A stretch of 64,000 nucleotides of DNA from Acidithrix ferrooxidans (GCF_000949295.1 NZ_JXYS01000018.1:79437-143436), one strand, 5' to 3'. Positions 18,557 through 28,020 are shown, counted from the first letter of the stretch. The notes: generated by a model from the letters alone, not told the origin. Numbers and translations: made by a program.

Positions 18557-19249
18557 TTAGCCTTCAAGTAGGTGATCTTCCCGAGAGGTACCAAGCGGCG
18601 ACCAATCACATTGAAGTTTCATAGTTGCCACATAACTCCAGCTAACTCTATGTATCGCCGACAGTCCATAGACCCTCAATGACCTACGATGTTGTATCGA
18701 AGGATAGCCCTTGTTTCTCCAAAAAGACCAAAATGGGTACTGATCGTCGATAACTACCATGTACCGGTCTCGATTGACTTTGGCCACAATGCTTGCAGCG
18801 CCGATCAAAAGAGATCGGGAATCACCTTTTACAAGAGGAACTACTCGACATCCCGGCGAGACCACGAAGTCCACCCTGCCATCCAAAAGAATGAGCTTTG
18901 GCCTCTTCCCCAACGACTCCAATGCACGCGATGTTGCAAGGGATAGTGCTCTCGAGATCCCGTATAGGTCACATTCATTAGCGCTACACGACCCAACTGA
19001 TCCGAAAAAGACCTCCAAAATCGCCTCATTAGCTATCTCGCGTTTCGATGGCGACAACACTTTTGAATCATCAATCAACCCAATTAGCGGGTCACCCTGC
19101 AAAAGAGCCCGTAACTCCCCAGCTGAGATGCCGACAACGCCAACGCTCAGCGGCCCAGCCCAAGAACCACGACCCACTTCGTCGACCCCAATTACAAGAT
19201 CCGAGTCATTCAATCCATCCAAATATCTACCAGTAGTGAGATCTATCAC
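18557..19249 (-). CDS. rnhB: Ribonuclease HII
   Basis: Removes RNA from RNA-DNA hybrids and misincorporated ribonucleotides. The 230-residue length is slightly above the usual 200-220. Active-site acids are visible: Asp23-Glu24 in GVDEVGRGSWAGPL, DDSK about 60-63 and Asp about 123 in LILLDGRVDF. The C-terminal 20 residues are not conserved. The gene lies 58 bases downstream of the cyclase gene on the same strand. Confidence 0.92.
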   Translation of the reverse strand: MIDLTTGRYLDGLNDSDLVIGVDEVGRGSWAGPLSVGVVGISAGELRALLQGDPLIGLIDDSKVLSPSKREIANEAILEVFFGSVGSCSANECDLYGISRALSLATSRALESLGKRPKLILLDGRVDFVVSPGCRVVPLVKGDSRSLLIGAASIVAKVNRDRYMVVIDDQYPFWSFWRNKGYPSIQHRRSLRVYGLSAIHRVSWSYVATMKLQCDWSPLGTSREDHLLEG

Positions 19250-19307
19250 ACACGACCCTTTCGACCTCCAAATACCGATCAGATGGAGTCTATGAAGTCA
19301 ACCTGAT

Positions 19308-20471
19308 TCACAAACTCGACAAGGCAACCTTGGAAGTCGGCCCACTATCCCTAATGACGTAAAGCTCAACAGATCCAATATCCTTGAGATATCGAGGTTG
19401 CAGTGCCCGCAAGACAAAATCGCCTTCATCTCGAACATGATCAGCAACCTCTCGGGTTATCAAAACCGTACCTGGCGCCGCTATATTTACGATCCGACTA
19501 GCGGTATTTACTATAGGGCCATAGTAATCTCCGTCCTGAGAGAGCATCTCTCCGAAGGCTATTCCAGCACGCACCTCAGAGAGCAGCGAATCTCTGCGAT
19601 ATTCAGCCGCAAGTCTAAGCCCAATTTCACATGCCGCCATTGGGTCCTCTGCGACAAACATAACCTCGTCGCCTATCATCTTGACTACTCTACCACCGGC
19701 ATTTGTTACGCTGTCAAAACTAACCTGCTCAAATCGACCCACCACTTTCGCAAGTTCTTCATTGCTAAGTTGCTGAGAGATAACCGTAAAACCCACCAAA
19801 TCTACAAAGCCAATAGCCAGCTCGACGACAGCCACATTCTGTGCTCCGTTATCAAAGGCAAGCATCGCCCGACGCGACGCCGCATGCAGGTGGCGCAGCC
19901 AGGTATAGACAAGCAATTGAGGCACAGCTGGCACTACATTGGCGCTATAGCGAGTAAAGCGATCCGCTAAGGATATCGGGTCCACTTCACCAAATTCATC
20001 CCCCAGCGCTCCAAAGGCAGAGGATGAGACGATTTCGGCTTCAGCAAAGCGCGCCATCGAAGATCCCATTACACGAGCAAGCTGAAGAGCTATTTCACGA
20101 GGCAGCTCACCTTCACCTAAAAGAATTTTTAGTGAGTGAGCAGCCTGCAAATCGAGTTCAGTAAAGACCATCTCGTCGTTTGTAAAATCCCTAAAACCCA
20201 GTGCCCGCCATAATCTCCGCAAAACCAAGACCTCGACGCCCGTTGTTTTTGCAATTTGATTCGCAGAGATTCTGCTAGATGGCGGCCCTAACAACTGATC
20301 TACAGCAAGAAAGTGAATCGAGCCGTCTTCTAAGGCATTGAGAATGTCGCTGTCACGGACCCCGCGTTCCCGCAACATCTCCACGAGTCTTACTGGCAGT
20401 TCGTCCAAGCCCAAGGCGCACTCCTCTTCGATAACATTAATGGTATGGCATTGCGGGGTTCGCGGTGGCAT
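19308..20471 (-). CDS. Class III adenylate cyclase with Rv1264-like regulatory domain
   Basis: Soluble nucleotidyl cyclase, probably making cAMP. The N-terminal half (to about residue 180 from the ATG) resembles the actinobacterial cyclase regulatory domain, including LRRLWRALGF and LARVMGSSMARFAEAEI. The catalytic half has the metal Asp in GFVDLVGFT, Lys and second Asp in VVKMIGDEVMFVA, and the transition-state Asn/Arg in DYYGPIVNTASRIV, so it looks active. A TTG at 20525 would add 18 residues, but the ATG at 20471 avoids overlap with the divergent gene. In Rv1264 the regulatory domain is a pH-responsive inhibitor, which is of interest in a probable acidophile. Confidence 0.88.
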   Translation of the reverse strand: MPPRTPQCHTINVIEEECALGLDELPVRLVEMLRERGVRDSDILNALEDGSIHFLAVDQLLGPPSSRISANQIAKTTGVEVLVLRRLWRALGFRDFTNDEMVFTELDLQAAHSLKILLGEGELPREIALQLARVMGSSMARFAEAEIVSSSAFGALGDEFGEVDPISLADRFTRYSANVVPAVPQLLVYTWLRHLHAASRRAMLAFDNGAQNVAVVELAIGFVDLVGFTVISQQLSNEELAKVVGRFEQVSFDSVTNAGGRVVKMIGDEVMFVAEDPMAACEIGLRLAAEYRRDSLLSEVRAGIAFGEMLSQDGDYYGPIVNTASRIVNIAAPGTVLITREVADHVRDEGDFVLRALQPRYLKDIGSVELYVIRDSGPTSKVALSSL

Positions 20472-20506
20472 TCGAGCAGCATATGCTCGAAGATTGTGAA
20501 GAAAAT

Positions 20507-21178
20507 ATGGCCCTAGCAAATCCAAATGAAGAAAATCAACTCAGTGGCCTCGCAGTAATAATCCCTATTAGATCATTCGCGAACGGCAAAACTCGACTTG
20601 GCCCTATTCCTTATCAATCTAAAGCCGAAATAATACGTATAATCGCCAAATACATTCTCGATGCCGCATCTCCCATTGAAAGGTTCGTGATCTCTAGCGA
20701 TCTTGGAGTTGAAGCTTGGGCGACTTCTTTGGGTGTTTCGACCCTCAAAGACAATGGAGATCTCAATACCACTCTTCGAGGGGCAACTAATCTGCTATAT
20801 AAACAGGGCTATCGTCGATGTGCAATTGTGCTCGGAGATATACCATTACTCCGACACCAAGACGTTCTAGACGTTCTTGGCCATGGAGACTTTGCGATCA
20901 TTACGGATCGCAATCATGAGGGAACCAATGTAATGGCCTTTGACCTACCGCTATCGATTCAGCTCTCATACGGTCGATCTTCACTGGCTTCCCACAGGGC
21001 ACTTATTGAAGAAAGTGGCGCAAAATGCGAAGTTTTACAACGCATTTACCCCTGTTATGACATAGACACCCAAGACGATATCGTCTCCCTTGGAAAACTT
21101 ATACGCGACGATCCAAAACTACCATCTGATTTGCACGAGCGCATTCAAACGATACTGTCAGTTCTTGGCCATAAATGA
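20507..21178 (+). CDS. cofC: 2-phospho-L-lactate/PEP guanylyltransferase (CofC/FbiD-like)
   Basis: Nucleotidyltransferase that activates a phospho-C3 acid with GTP for coenzyme F420 side-chain synthesis. Visible segments: AVIIPIRSFANGKTRLG near the N-terminus (nucleotide binding), VLGDIPLL, ITDRNHEGTNVMAF, LSYGRSSLASH and YDIDTQDDI, in the order typical of CofC/FbiD. Starts at GTG 20465 and ATG 20483 are also in frame. The ATG at 20507 leaves a 35-base gap to the divergent cyclase. Other F420 genes are not in the window. It is followed by a PIG-L deacetylase 41 bases on. Confidence 0.85.
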   Translation: MALANPNEENQLSGLAVIIPIRSFANGKTRLGPIPYQSKAEIIRIIAKYILDAASPIERFVISSDLGVEAWATSLGVSTLKDNGDLNTTLRGATNLLYKQGYRRCAIVLGDIPLLRHQDVLDVLGHGDFAIITDRNHEGTNVMAFDLPLSIQLSYGRSSLASHRALIEESGAKCEVLQRIYPCYDIDTQDDIVSLGKLIRDDPKLPSDLHERIQTILSVLGHK

Positions 21179-21219
21179 TGATTAAGTTCTAATTCTAAAA
21201 CTCAGAAAGCGAGAAAACC

Positions 21220-21975
21220 TTGACGTCAACGTATCTTCGAAATAGGCCTGAGATCGAAACTGTGATAAAAAGACCAGCTATAACTATGGCCATTGGCGCA
21301 CACCCTGACGACATCGAGTTCGGCGCGGGTGCCACCTTGGCCAAGTGGTCAGCTCAAGGTGCCCAAATCATCTTTGTAATCATGACTGATGGAGCAAAAG
21401 GAACCTGGGACCCAGAGATAAACCAGCACTTGCTTGCGGTCCGTCGTCAAAAAGAACAGCACCGCGCAATCGATAAACTCACATCAAATGGAATAGTAGA
21501 GTTTCTCGATGCCATCGACGGCGAACTAACGCCCACCGCACGGCGGATCGCACAGGTGACGAGCCTAATTCGCAAATATAAACCAGAGACCATAATCTCC
21601 CACGATCCATGGAAGCGCTATCGTCTTCACCCTGACCATAGAAACACCGGCTTTATCGTTACCGATGCGGTAGTGGCAGCTCGTGATCCCCACTTTCTAA
21701 AGGAGTTAGGAAGCCATCATCGGCCTTCGCATCTACTGCTCTTTGAGGCAGACGAACCCAATTATATCGAGCCACTCACTCCCGAGTATGTTCAAGCAAA
21801 GATAGATGCCTTAATGTGTCACGAATCCCAACACGAAACATCGATGGAAATAGCTGGCGAATCCACAGATGAAGTTACTCGATTTGAGAAACTTGTCTTT
21901 GCAATGGCCGAAAAAGTGGGAGACAAAGCAGGGGTTTCACTAGGCGAAGAATTCCATATTATCAACGATATCTAA
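21220..21975 (+). CDS. PIG-L family N-acetylglucosaminyl deacetylase-like protein
   Basis: Zn-dependent LmbE/PIG-L-fold deacetylase, 251 residues. The metal-binding AHPDDIEFGAGAT lies near residue 26 and the second His segment is HDPWKRYRLHPDHRNTG. In actinobacteria such enzymes include MshB and Mca of mycothiol metabolism, but the exact substrate cannot be told. The apparent start is TTG (21220) with a weak ribosome site, and an ATG about 23 codons in would still keep the catalytic motif. It follows cofC closely and may be co-transcribed. Confidence 0.85.
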   Translation: MTSTYLRNRPEIETVIKRPAITMAIGAHPDDIEFGAGATLAKWSAQGAQIIFVIMTDGAKGTWDPEINQHLLAVRRQKEQHRAIDKLTSNGIVEFLDAIDGELTPTARRIAQVTSLIRKYKPETIISHDPWKRYRLHPDHRNTGFIVTDAVVAARDPHFLKELGSHHRPSHLLLFEADEPNYIEPLTPEYVQAKIDALMCHESQHETSMEIAGESTDEVTRFEKLVFAMAEKVGDKAGVSLGEEFHIINDI

Positions 21976-22215
21976 AGGTCAAGCTGTAGTCCGAATCCAT
22001 GACTATCAACGACTGCTCTAAGGAAACAGCACATCCAAAAGTTCAATAGCATAAAGTGCGCCGCAACTTCGCTCTTGATCTTTTGGTATTTGCCCCTGCA
22101 ATATCTGACGTTTAAAAGTTTTACGGTTCAATCAAAACCTAGCCTCTATGGCCATGACATAGTTTCGATAGGCTTGATTATTAGCTAATTAGCGCTTTGA
22201 AATAACGAGGATTTC

Positions 22216-22296
22216 ATGTTCGAAGAGGGCATTGGCACATTGCGCCTTTCAAGATTACGATATTCCGTTAGGCAACCTCACCTAATTCGAGATTAA
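22216..22296 (+). CDS. Candidate micro-ORF 1 (26 aa)
   Basis: ATG at 22216 with a good GAGG site five bases upstream; 26 codons ending TAA. The predicted peptide is Arg/Leu-rich and matches nothing I know. It stands 20 bases before a second small ORF, and a hairpin follows both. It could be a leader peptide or a small gene; chance cannot be excluded. Confidence 0.3.
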   Translation: MFEEGIGTLRLSRLRYSVRQPHLIRD

Positions 22297-22315
22297 AAGT
22301 TGGTAGAGTCATTCC

Positions 22316-22462
22316 GTGCCTATGATGCAGATGCAAAAACGCGACTTAGAAGATAACAGCTACCGCGGAGGTGTACCGCAACCAAAAAGAACTCCGCCCA
22401 TTCTACAAAGCAGCTTTACAAGACTCTATCAAGACTTGATCGCTATCGCGATACCACTGTGA
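22316..22462 (+). CDS. Candidate micro-ORF 2 (48 aa)
   Basis: GTG at 22316 (ATGs at 22322, 22325 and 22331 also in frame) to TGA at 22460-22462. The peptide starts Met-rich, has a basic middle (QPKRTPPIL) and a hydrophobic end (LIAIAIPL). The ribosome site is weak. A 12-base inverted repeat 25 bases downstream would end the transcript. No family is recognised. Confidence 0.27.
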   Translation: MPMMQMQKRDLEDNSYRGGVPQPKRTPPILQSSFTRLYQDLIAIAIPL

Positions 22463-22486
22463 CAGAATTCTAAATGAAAATCAAAA

Positions 22487-22523
22487 TTGATTGGAATGAG
22501 CCAAATCAGCCCATTCCAATCAA
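22487..22523. terminator. Inverted repeat, probable bidirectional terminator
   Basis: Perfect 12-base arms TTGATTGGAATG / CATTCCAATCAA around a 13-base loop, between rightward DNA and the leftward acyl-CoA ligase. There is no strong T-run, so efficiency is uncertain. Confidence 0.6.
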
Positions 22524-22611
22524 TTCATAGTTATCGAATCTCTAAAATCAATTGCCTAGTTGCTTGTGGCCATACCACTTACAAAACTATACCTTATGAT
22601 CTCATTCGGTA

Positions 22612-24150
22612 TTAATTCACAAGACGAGACTTGCCTTCCCAATAAGGGGCTCGAAGCTTGAACTTTTGAAGCTTACCAGTGGCAGTCCGAGCAAGTTCGC
22701 CTCGAAATTCAACTGTCGTTGGGCATTTGAAGTGTGCCATCTTGGTTCGACAAAACTCAATTATTTCGTTCTCGGTAACTTGAGAATCCGGCCTCAAGAC
22801 GACGAGAGCCTTGATGGTCTCCCCCCACTTCTCATCCGGAACGCCAATGACCGCAACCTCTAGAACCTCGGGATGCTGAAAGACTGCATCCTCAACCTCG
22901 ATTGACGACACGTTTTCCCCACCTGTTATAATCACGTCCTTCTTGCGATCAGAGATCGTTAGATAGCCATCCTCTATATAGCCGCCGTCTCCGGTGTGGA
23001 ACCAACCACCTTCCAGGGCATCTCCGGTGGCCTGGGGATTTTCCCAATATCCTTCAAAGACCTGATTACCCTTTACAAGAACCTCGCCGTTCTGATCGAT
23101 ATGGAGACTGGTGCCAATGACAGGCGCACCTGCTCTAGAGAGCAACTTTGCCCGCTCACTGATTGGCTTATCATTCCATTCAAAACGGTGACTATTGAAA
23201 GTGAGAACCGGCGATGTCTCTGTCAAGCCATAGATTTGCATAAACTTCCATCCAAGCTCGACCTCGATTCGTTCAATCGTCCTAGATGGAGGTGGCGCAC
23301 CAGCAGTAACAATACGGACAAGTCCACGTCCAGGAATGTCAACCCCATTTGCGCGCCTCTTCTCGGCAGCCGTCAAAACTGCAGCCCACACAGCAGGTGC
23401 TCCGCACATTAGAGTGACGCCGTATTCTTCAATGCGAGAAAGAATATCCTCGCCGTCAACCTTTCGAAGGACTATATGTTTTCCACCCATACCGGTGATC
23501 GCATAAGGCATCCCCCAACCATTCACATGGAAAAGAGGCAACGTGTGAAGGTATACATCGTTGTCATCAACCATGGCATGCCAACCAAAGATTGCCGAGT
23601 TCATCCACATATTCCTATGGGTTACTTGAACTCCCTTCGGTCGGGCAGTTGTACCTGAGGTGTAGTTTATCGAGCATGTAAATGACTCGTCTGCTTTCCA
23701 TGGGGTCGGACCCACAGCGTCATCTGGGAGCTCTCTAAAGAGTTGCTCATCTTGAACTCCGTCCAAGATGATCTTAGACTTCACCTGAACTCCCGCTAGA
23801 AGCTCCTCATACTCGGGGTCAATCAACAAAATAGAAGAACCTGAATGTTCCACTATGTAGGAAACCTCTTCAACGGTCAACCTAAAGTTGATAGGTACTA
23901 AAATTCTACCGTACCCGCTAACTCCATAAAGTGCTGTGATCATCTTGCCAGCATTGGGAGAAAATATAGCTACCCTTTCCCCCTGGGTTATGCCCATATC
24001 CTCTAGGACTTTTGCCATATTTCTAGCTCTTTTATAGAGGCTTCCGTAAGTTACGTTTCCCATCGAACTTGCAACATTGGGCTCGTCCACTATCGCTATG
24101 CGATCAGGATAGACCTGAGCGGCACGCTCGAGATAATCTAAGACATTCAT
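22612..24150 (-). CDS. Acyl-CoA synthetase (AMP-binding)
   Basis: ANL-superfamily ligase forming acyl-CoA from a carboxylate, ATP and CoA. Motifs: NYTSGTTARPKGVQ (P-loop), LPLFHVNGWGMP, IYGLTETSP, the hinge Asp/Arg in WFHTGDGGYIEDGYLTISDRK and Lys in TATGKLQKFKL. It resembles medium-chain/DmdB-type ligases, but the substrate is unknown. The frame is open to 24252; the ATG at 24150 starts the conserved NVLDYLERAA, and a TTG at 24162 has GGGGG eight bases before it and may be the true start. No operon partner; a relaxase-like gene lies upstream on the same strand. Confidence 0.9.
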   Translation of the reverse strand: MNVLDYLERAAQVYPDRIAIVDEPNVASSMGNVTYGSLYKRARNMAKVLEDMGITQGERVAIFSPNAGKMITALYGVSGYGRILVPINFRLTVEEVSYIVEHSGSSILLIDPEYEELLAGVQVKSKIILDGVQDEQLFRELPDDAVGPTPWKADESFTCSINYTSGTTARPKGVQVTHRNMWMNSAIFGWHAMVDDNDVYLHTLPLFHVNGWGMPYAITGMGGKHIVLRKVDGEDILSRIEEYGVTLMCGAPAVWAAVLTAAEKRRANGVDIPGRGLVRIVTAGAPPPSRTIERIEVELGWKFMQIYGLTETSPVLTFNSHRFEWNDKPISERAKLLSRAGAPVIGTSLHIDQNGEVLVKGNQVFEGYWENPQATGDALEGGWFHTGDGGYIEDGYLTISDRKKDVIITGGENVSSIEVEDAVFQHPEVLEVAVIGVPDEKWGETIKALVVLRPDSQVTENEIIEFCRTKMAHFKCPTTVEFRGELARTATGKLQKFKLRAPYWEGKSRLVN

Positions 24151-24351
24151 TTGAATAAGCAACTTTTGGTCCCCCTCAACCGAGCGACCCATCCGGGGTC
24201 GCACAAATTTACACGCTAGAGGCTCGATCATCACACAAGTTAATCTGAGCATCGAGCAACTAAAATATATCGAACTTTATCCTTTTTATCAAGGCCGCGG
24301 CGACGCTACACATTACAGGAAAGCATTTTCATATTTTCGACGGCATAAGAG

Positions 24352-27267
24352 CTAAATCCCTAGTGTTGAATTCGACCTTCGTCCAATGGAGCTAAGACGC
24401 TGATTTCGCACCTTAAATCTTGAACTATTATGCATGTAATCATCGGCTAAATCCTCCTCCATTTTTTCTTCATTATATCTAATTTGCATCGTCAATAAGC
24501 GACGTGAATTTTTTAGCATTCTCTGTGTGCTATGCGAATATTGGTGAGTTTGTTTTCCCTCATCGTTGAGCGAATGTTCAACCAAGCTAAGGATCTTATC
24601 AAGACGAACGCCGGTACGACTCTGGTCATCAAGCATCTTATTGCCATCAAAATCGTCGTCAATAAGTGGTATAGCTGCTTTAGATAAGATCACATCGTGA
24701 AGACGATGATTCATTTCGATGAGCATTTCATCTCTAATAATAAACCCATTGCTGCCATCCGTATCACCAGACAGAGCGATCCTGGCATGGTTAATTTCGA
24801 ATAGGTCTCCGATGCTCAACTCCTTATGATTCGGCTTTGACGACCAGGCCACAAGATTTTGACTATCATTTGGCAACAAATTGACAGTTGTAATTCCTTC
24901 ATTAAAGCCTTTCGCACGCGGAAGATAGCCGCTTTTAGAAAAGACTCCAACGCCACTAAGTATCCTTCTTGACATCAGCTCACTATCTCGACTAGGGATC
25001 GACTTGGAGATGGGATCGGTGAGATAATAGCGCTGGCCATCGCCGGTGGCTTCTCGCAATTCATAATTAGAATCAGAATGCTCCAGCCCCGCTTGACTAT
25101 CGATAGTCTGACTAAGATCACTGTTCCTGGAGTACATCCGTTGTAAGTCTGAGTGCGTAAAGTACCCCAATGTGGCATATCCCGGAGGCATAGCACATTC
25201 TTTTGTTTTAGCTTCTTGGCTATAAGAATGAACCGAGCAGACCTCTTGGTAGGACAGAAGAGGCTCATTCGCAGAGTGATTTTTGATCTGACGCACCAGC
25301 GATGCGCTCTCCAAGTGGTCGTGGTCTCCCATCTCTTGAATCTTTTGCCAGGTCAACTTGGATAAGGTATCCAAGTTGTATCTATTTCCTACTTCAATGA
25401 CCTTTGGTAACGGCGCAGATCTACCTCTCTCCGAGGCAACGATAGTGTTGTCGTAGACATAGCCAGCAACCCTTGTCGAAGTCTCTTCGACGAGGGCGCC
25501 AAGACTAGGATAATAGACGACCGATGAACCACCTATTTCAAAGTTGAGAGCGACCGCTTTCGAATTTAGCATTCGATGGTGCGACTTTGATAGCTCCAAA
25601 GTGTTGTCATCCATCGAATTGGCATCCATCTGGCTCAAAAAACGTCGCCAATTCGATCCCCTACCTATGCTAAGTCCCGAGAGCTCACTCGAGCGACGCT
25701 GGTCCACTTGCAGGATCGTTAGTTGTGATCCCTTATCGATCGCATCGAAGATCGCCTCCAAGTGTCCCGGCTCAATTCTTGTCGAGAGCAATAAAGTCCC
25801 CCTCTTTATCACCTCAAGATCATCAACCCCGATCCTTCTTATACAGGAGACGACTTGCTCACCGAGGATCTTTGGACCTACTCCAAAGTCATCCTCAAAT
25901 GAATAAATTGTCATCGACGACGCTTTGGCTTCTCGTAACGCGTTATCTAGGGTTATCACACCGGCTGCATCACCTTGAAGTGGAATAAAAGACCATTTCC
26001 GCACTTCATTAGAAGGATCTAAGCCAGATGAAATGGCACCATTTAGCGCCTTTGCGTCATATATACGAGCGCTCACCGGTAGGCCACCATGATTTTGGCC
26101 AACTTCCAAAATGGAATCTCCGATCTCCATCTTCTTATCTAAGGTAAAAGAAGAAAAGGTATCTCGAGAGCGTGCAATAAAGGTTTGATCTGAATACCTT
26201 GGGATATGGAAGTCGAAGATATAGCTAAGCTCAGAAGCTTTTTGGATCTCCAATTCGCCCTTTCTGTAGAAGAACTTTCCCATCAACGACGTCATGTCCA
26301 AACCGTCCCGGGTAATTCGACCGTCTATCCGGGAGATGACATCGTCAATATCACTTTGGAAATAACCCCTCGGTGGAGAAATCTTTGGCATCTCCATGGA
26401 GAAAAAGTTCTTTTGTCGAATTATGCCGAGCTGAGCCGTGGCAGCATTCTTCCAGTTATCCACCATCAGATCGAACGAGATCTCGGGGGGCTTCTCGTTC
26501 TTTGTGGCAAATGCCGCAACCTTTCGAGCCGATCTCGAACGAAATCCACGCTGCGTCGAATAAGTATCTATTTGATTTGAGCGTCCCGAAAAGATCCCCG
26601 ACGTAGCCAATAGCTTGGAATCGACAACCAATCTATCAAAATCCACTCGTTGCAAATCAAGGCTAGGATCTCGGCTCAGAGCACTCTCAAAGGTACTCAA
26701 ATAAAGCACCTCCAGAGAGTCGGATGCATATTGAATGCCATCTGCCATCAAAGCTCTAGGGGTACCACTTGAATCTAGAGCGGAGTTTGCAATCAAAAGG
26801 TGCGAATGCAGGTGTGGATCGCACGACCTTGAGATCAAATGCACAAAGTCAATGCCACACCCCTTGACCTGTTCGTAGGATTGTACTCCTTGAACGGTCC
26901 GCTTTATATAGAGATAGTTAGCGGTGATCTCCTGGAAGACAGTGGCAACCGCGCTCCTATGCGCACTTATGAGTGCACCCTGCGTGGTAAGATCCGAGAT
27001 CCCCAGCGCCACAGAAGTCCACTTTGGGGCCGGAACTATCACCTCGAAGGCCTTATATTTTCTTCGATCTAGCTTCGGATCATGCCATCCGATTGAAAAA
27101 TTGCCTTCACTTTCAAAAATTGAGTTGGGCACTTTCGATAGACCGTGACCCACCATAGCCGTAGGTTCCAAACAAATAGATCCAGCGCCTGTTGTAGAGA
27201 GGGCACGGCTTTCCCTCTCAAAATATCCAAAGTCACAAGCAGCCCGACCCGAAACGATAATTGGCAT
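24352..27267 (-). CDS. Orphan TrwC/MobF relaxase-like protein with degenerate motor domain
   Basis: A 971-residue protein. The N-terminal 270 residues look like a TrwC-type relaxase: an early GYFERES (candidate catalytic Tyr), VIVPAPKWTSVALGI in place of the usual DLTFSAPKSVS, and the histidine triad in FVHLISRSCDPHLHSHLLIAN. In the middle, where MobF proteins have a Rad3/RecD-like helicase, the Walker A GxxGxGKT is missing (FEDDFGVGPKILGE at the expected place) and the GDPRQLP motif reads VDQRRSSEL, so the motor looks dead. The C-terminal third has no known domain. The ATG at 27267 has GGGGTGG five bases upstream; the frame continues to a TTG at 27315. No coupling protein, T4SS or oriT is seen nearby. 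Confidence 0.72.
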   Translation of the reverse strand: MPIIVSGRAACDFGYFERESRALSTTGAGSICLEPTAMVGHGLSKVPNSIFESEGNFSIGWHDPKLDRRKYKAFEVIVPAPKWTSVALGISDLTTQGALISAHRSAVATVFQEITANYLYIKRTVQGVQSYEQVKGCGIDFVHLISRSCDPHLHSHLLIANSALDSSGTPRALMADGIQYASDSLEVLYLSTFESALSRDPSLDLQRVDFDRLVVDSKLLATSGIFSGRSNQIDTYSTQRGFRSRSARKVAAFATKNEKPPEISFDLMVDNWKNAATAQLGIIRQKNFFSMEMPKISPPRGYFQSDIDDVISRIDGRITRDGLDMTSLMGKFFYRKGELEIQKASELSYIFDFHIPRYSDQTFIARSRDTFSSFTLDKKMEIGDSILEVGQNHGGLPVSARIYDAKALNGAISSGLDPSNEVRKWSFIPLQGDAAGVITLDNALREAKASSMTIYSFEDDFGVGPKILGEQVVSCIRRIGVDDLEVIKRGTLLLSTRIEPGHLEAIFDAIDKGSQLTILQVDQRRSSELSGLSIGRGSNWRRFLSQMDANSMDDNTLELSKSHHRMLNSKAVALNFEIGGSSVVYYPSLGALVEETSTRVAGYVYDNTIVASERGRSAPLPKVIEVGNRYNLDTLSKLTWQKIQEMGDHDHLESASLVRQIKNHSANEPLLSYQEVCSVHSYSQEAKTKECAMPPGYATLGYFTHSDLQRMYSRNSDLSQTIDSQAGLEHSDSNYELREATGDGQRYYLTDPISKSIPSRDSELMSRRILSGVGVFSKSGYLPRAKGFNEGITTVNLLPNDSQNLVAWSSKPNHKELSIGDLFEINHARIALSGDTDGSNGFIIRDEMLIEMNHRLHDVILSKAAIPLIDDDFDGNKMLDDQSRTGVRLDKILSLVEHSLNDEGKQTHQYSHSTQRMLKNSRRLLTMQIRYNEEKMEEDLADDYMHNSSRFKVRNQRLSSIGRRSNSTLGI

Positions 27268-27315
27268 CAAAACCACCCCGCACGAATAACGATCGTTACC
27301 TTGGGCAATTGCCAA

Positions 27316-27745
27316 TTATCTAACAAATAAGGACTTCAATAGGCCATAGGGCGTATGAATATCTAGTGGTTTTTCCAGGAGCGTTTTAGTCTCAATGGCC
27401 GTTAAATCAAAGCCGCCATCTCGATAATACAACACAAGCCGACTCGAAAATCCAAAGGAGCCAAAGTCTTAACATCTATACAAATAAACCAAATGGGATC
27501 TTCAATAGAGCCAACGCACAATCTGACAACGTCGCACACGAAAAGCTAAACCACAAGCGTACCCTAAGCCAAGCCCGAGATATGTAATTTAAAATAGAGA
27601 TTATCCACAAAAGCCCACTCAGAGCCGATTCGCTTACAACTCCTACCAGAAGACAAAAGGCCCCAACCGCGAGATGCCCTAGCGGTTGGTTAGCCTCCGG
27701 CTCATTTGAATTGAGGTGCCTACCACGAACACAGATCGATCTAAG
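27316..27745. other. Intergenic stretch between relaxase-like gene and DUF6295 gene
   Basis: No gene is supported in these 430 bases. Apart from the terminator at 27663-27689 nothing structured stands out. Part of it should be the promoter of the relaxase-like gene. I looked for a nick-site-like inverted repeat and did not find a convincing one. Confidence 0.35.
27663..27689 (-). terminator. Terminator after DUF6295 gene
   Basis: Arms CCAACCGC / GCGGTTGG with an 11-base loop; read leftward the stem is followed by GGCCTTTTGT. It lies 57 bases past the stop of the DUF6295 gene. Confidence 0.7.
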
Positions 27746-28009
27746 TTACTGTTGTAGCGCGAGCGGGGCTTCCTCAAGTACTGCCAAGATTGTATTGGCT
27801 AAATTTCGAGCACTATTTGCATCCAGCTCGAGGGCGACTCGATAGGATGCATCCATCTTAGAATTCGTAACATCAATATTCAACGTATGCGGCGTCATGG
27901 CATGTACCGGGTGGTCAAACGAGACCGTCGCTCGATCGACGTCGATCCACCCCTTTGTACTCTTAGCGCTACCCTTTGCAGGTATAGTCTCAACTATATA
28001 GGTACACAT
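27746..28009 (-). CDS. DUF6295-family small protein
   Basis: An 87-residue protein starting MCTYIVETIPAKGSAKSTKG, with FDHPVHAM and HTLNIDV in the middle and an Ala/Leu-rich C-terminal helix. I recognise the layout as DUF6295, a short actinobacterial family of unknown function. It begins 11 bases after the dienelactone-hydrolase-family gene and must be translated from the same message. No signal peptide or membrane segment. Confidence 0.72.
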   Translation of the reverse strand: MCTYIVETIPAKGSAKSTKGWIDVDRATVSFDHPVHAMTPHTLNIDVTNSKMDASYRVALELDANSARNLANTILAVLEEAPLALQQ

Positions 28010-28020
28010 CTGCGAACCTC

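Noticed and set aside
22268..22285. TTAGG-N8-CCTAA resembling an IdeR/DtxR iron box
   Set aside because: Spacing is one base short of the 19-bp consensus and it lies inside a micro-ORF rather than before a known iron gene.
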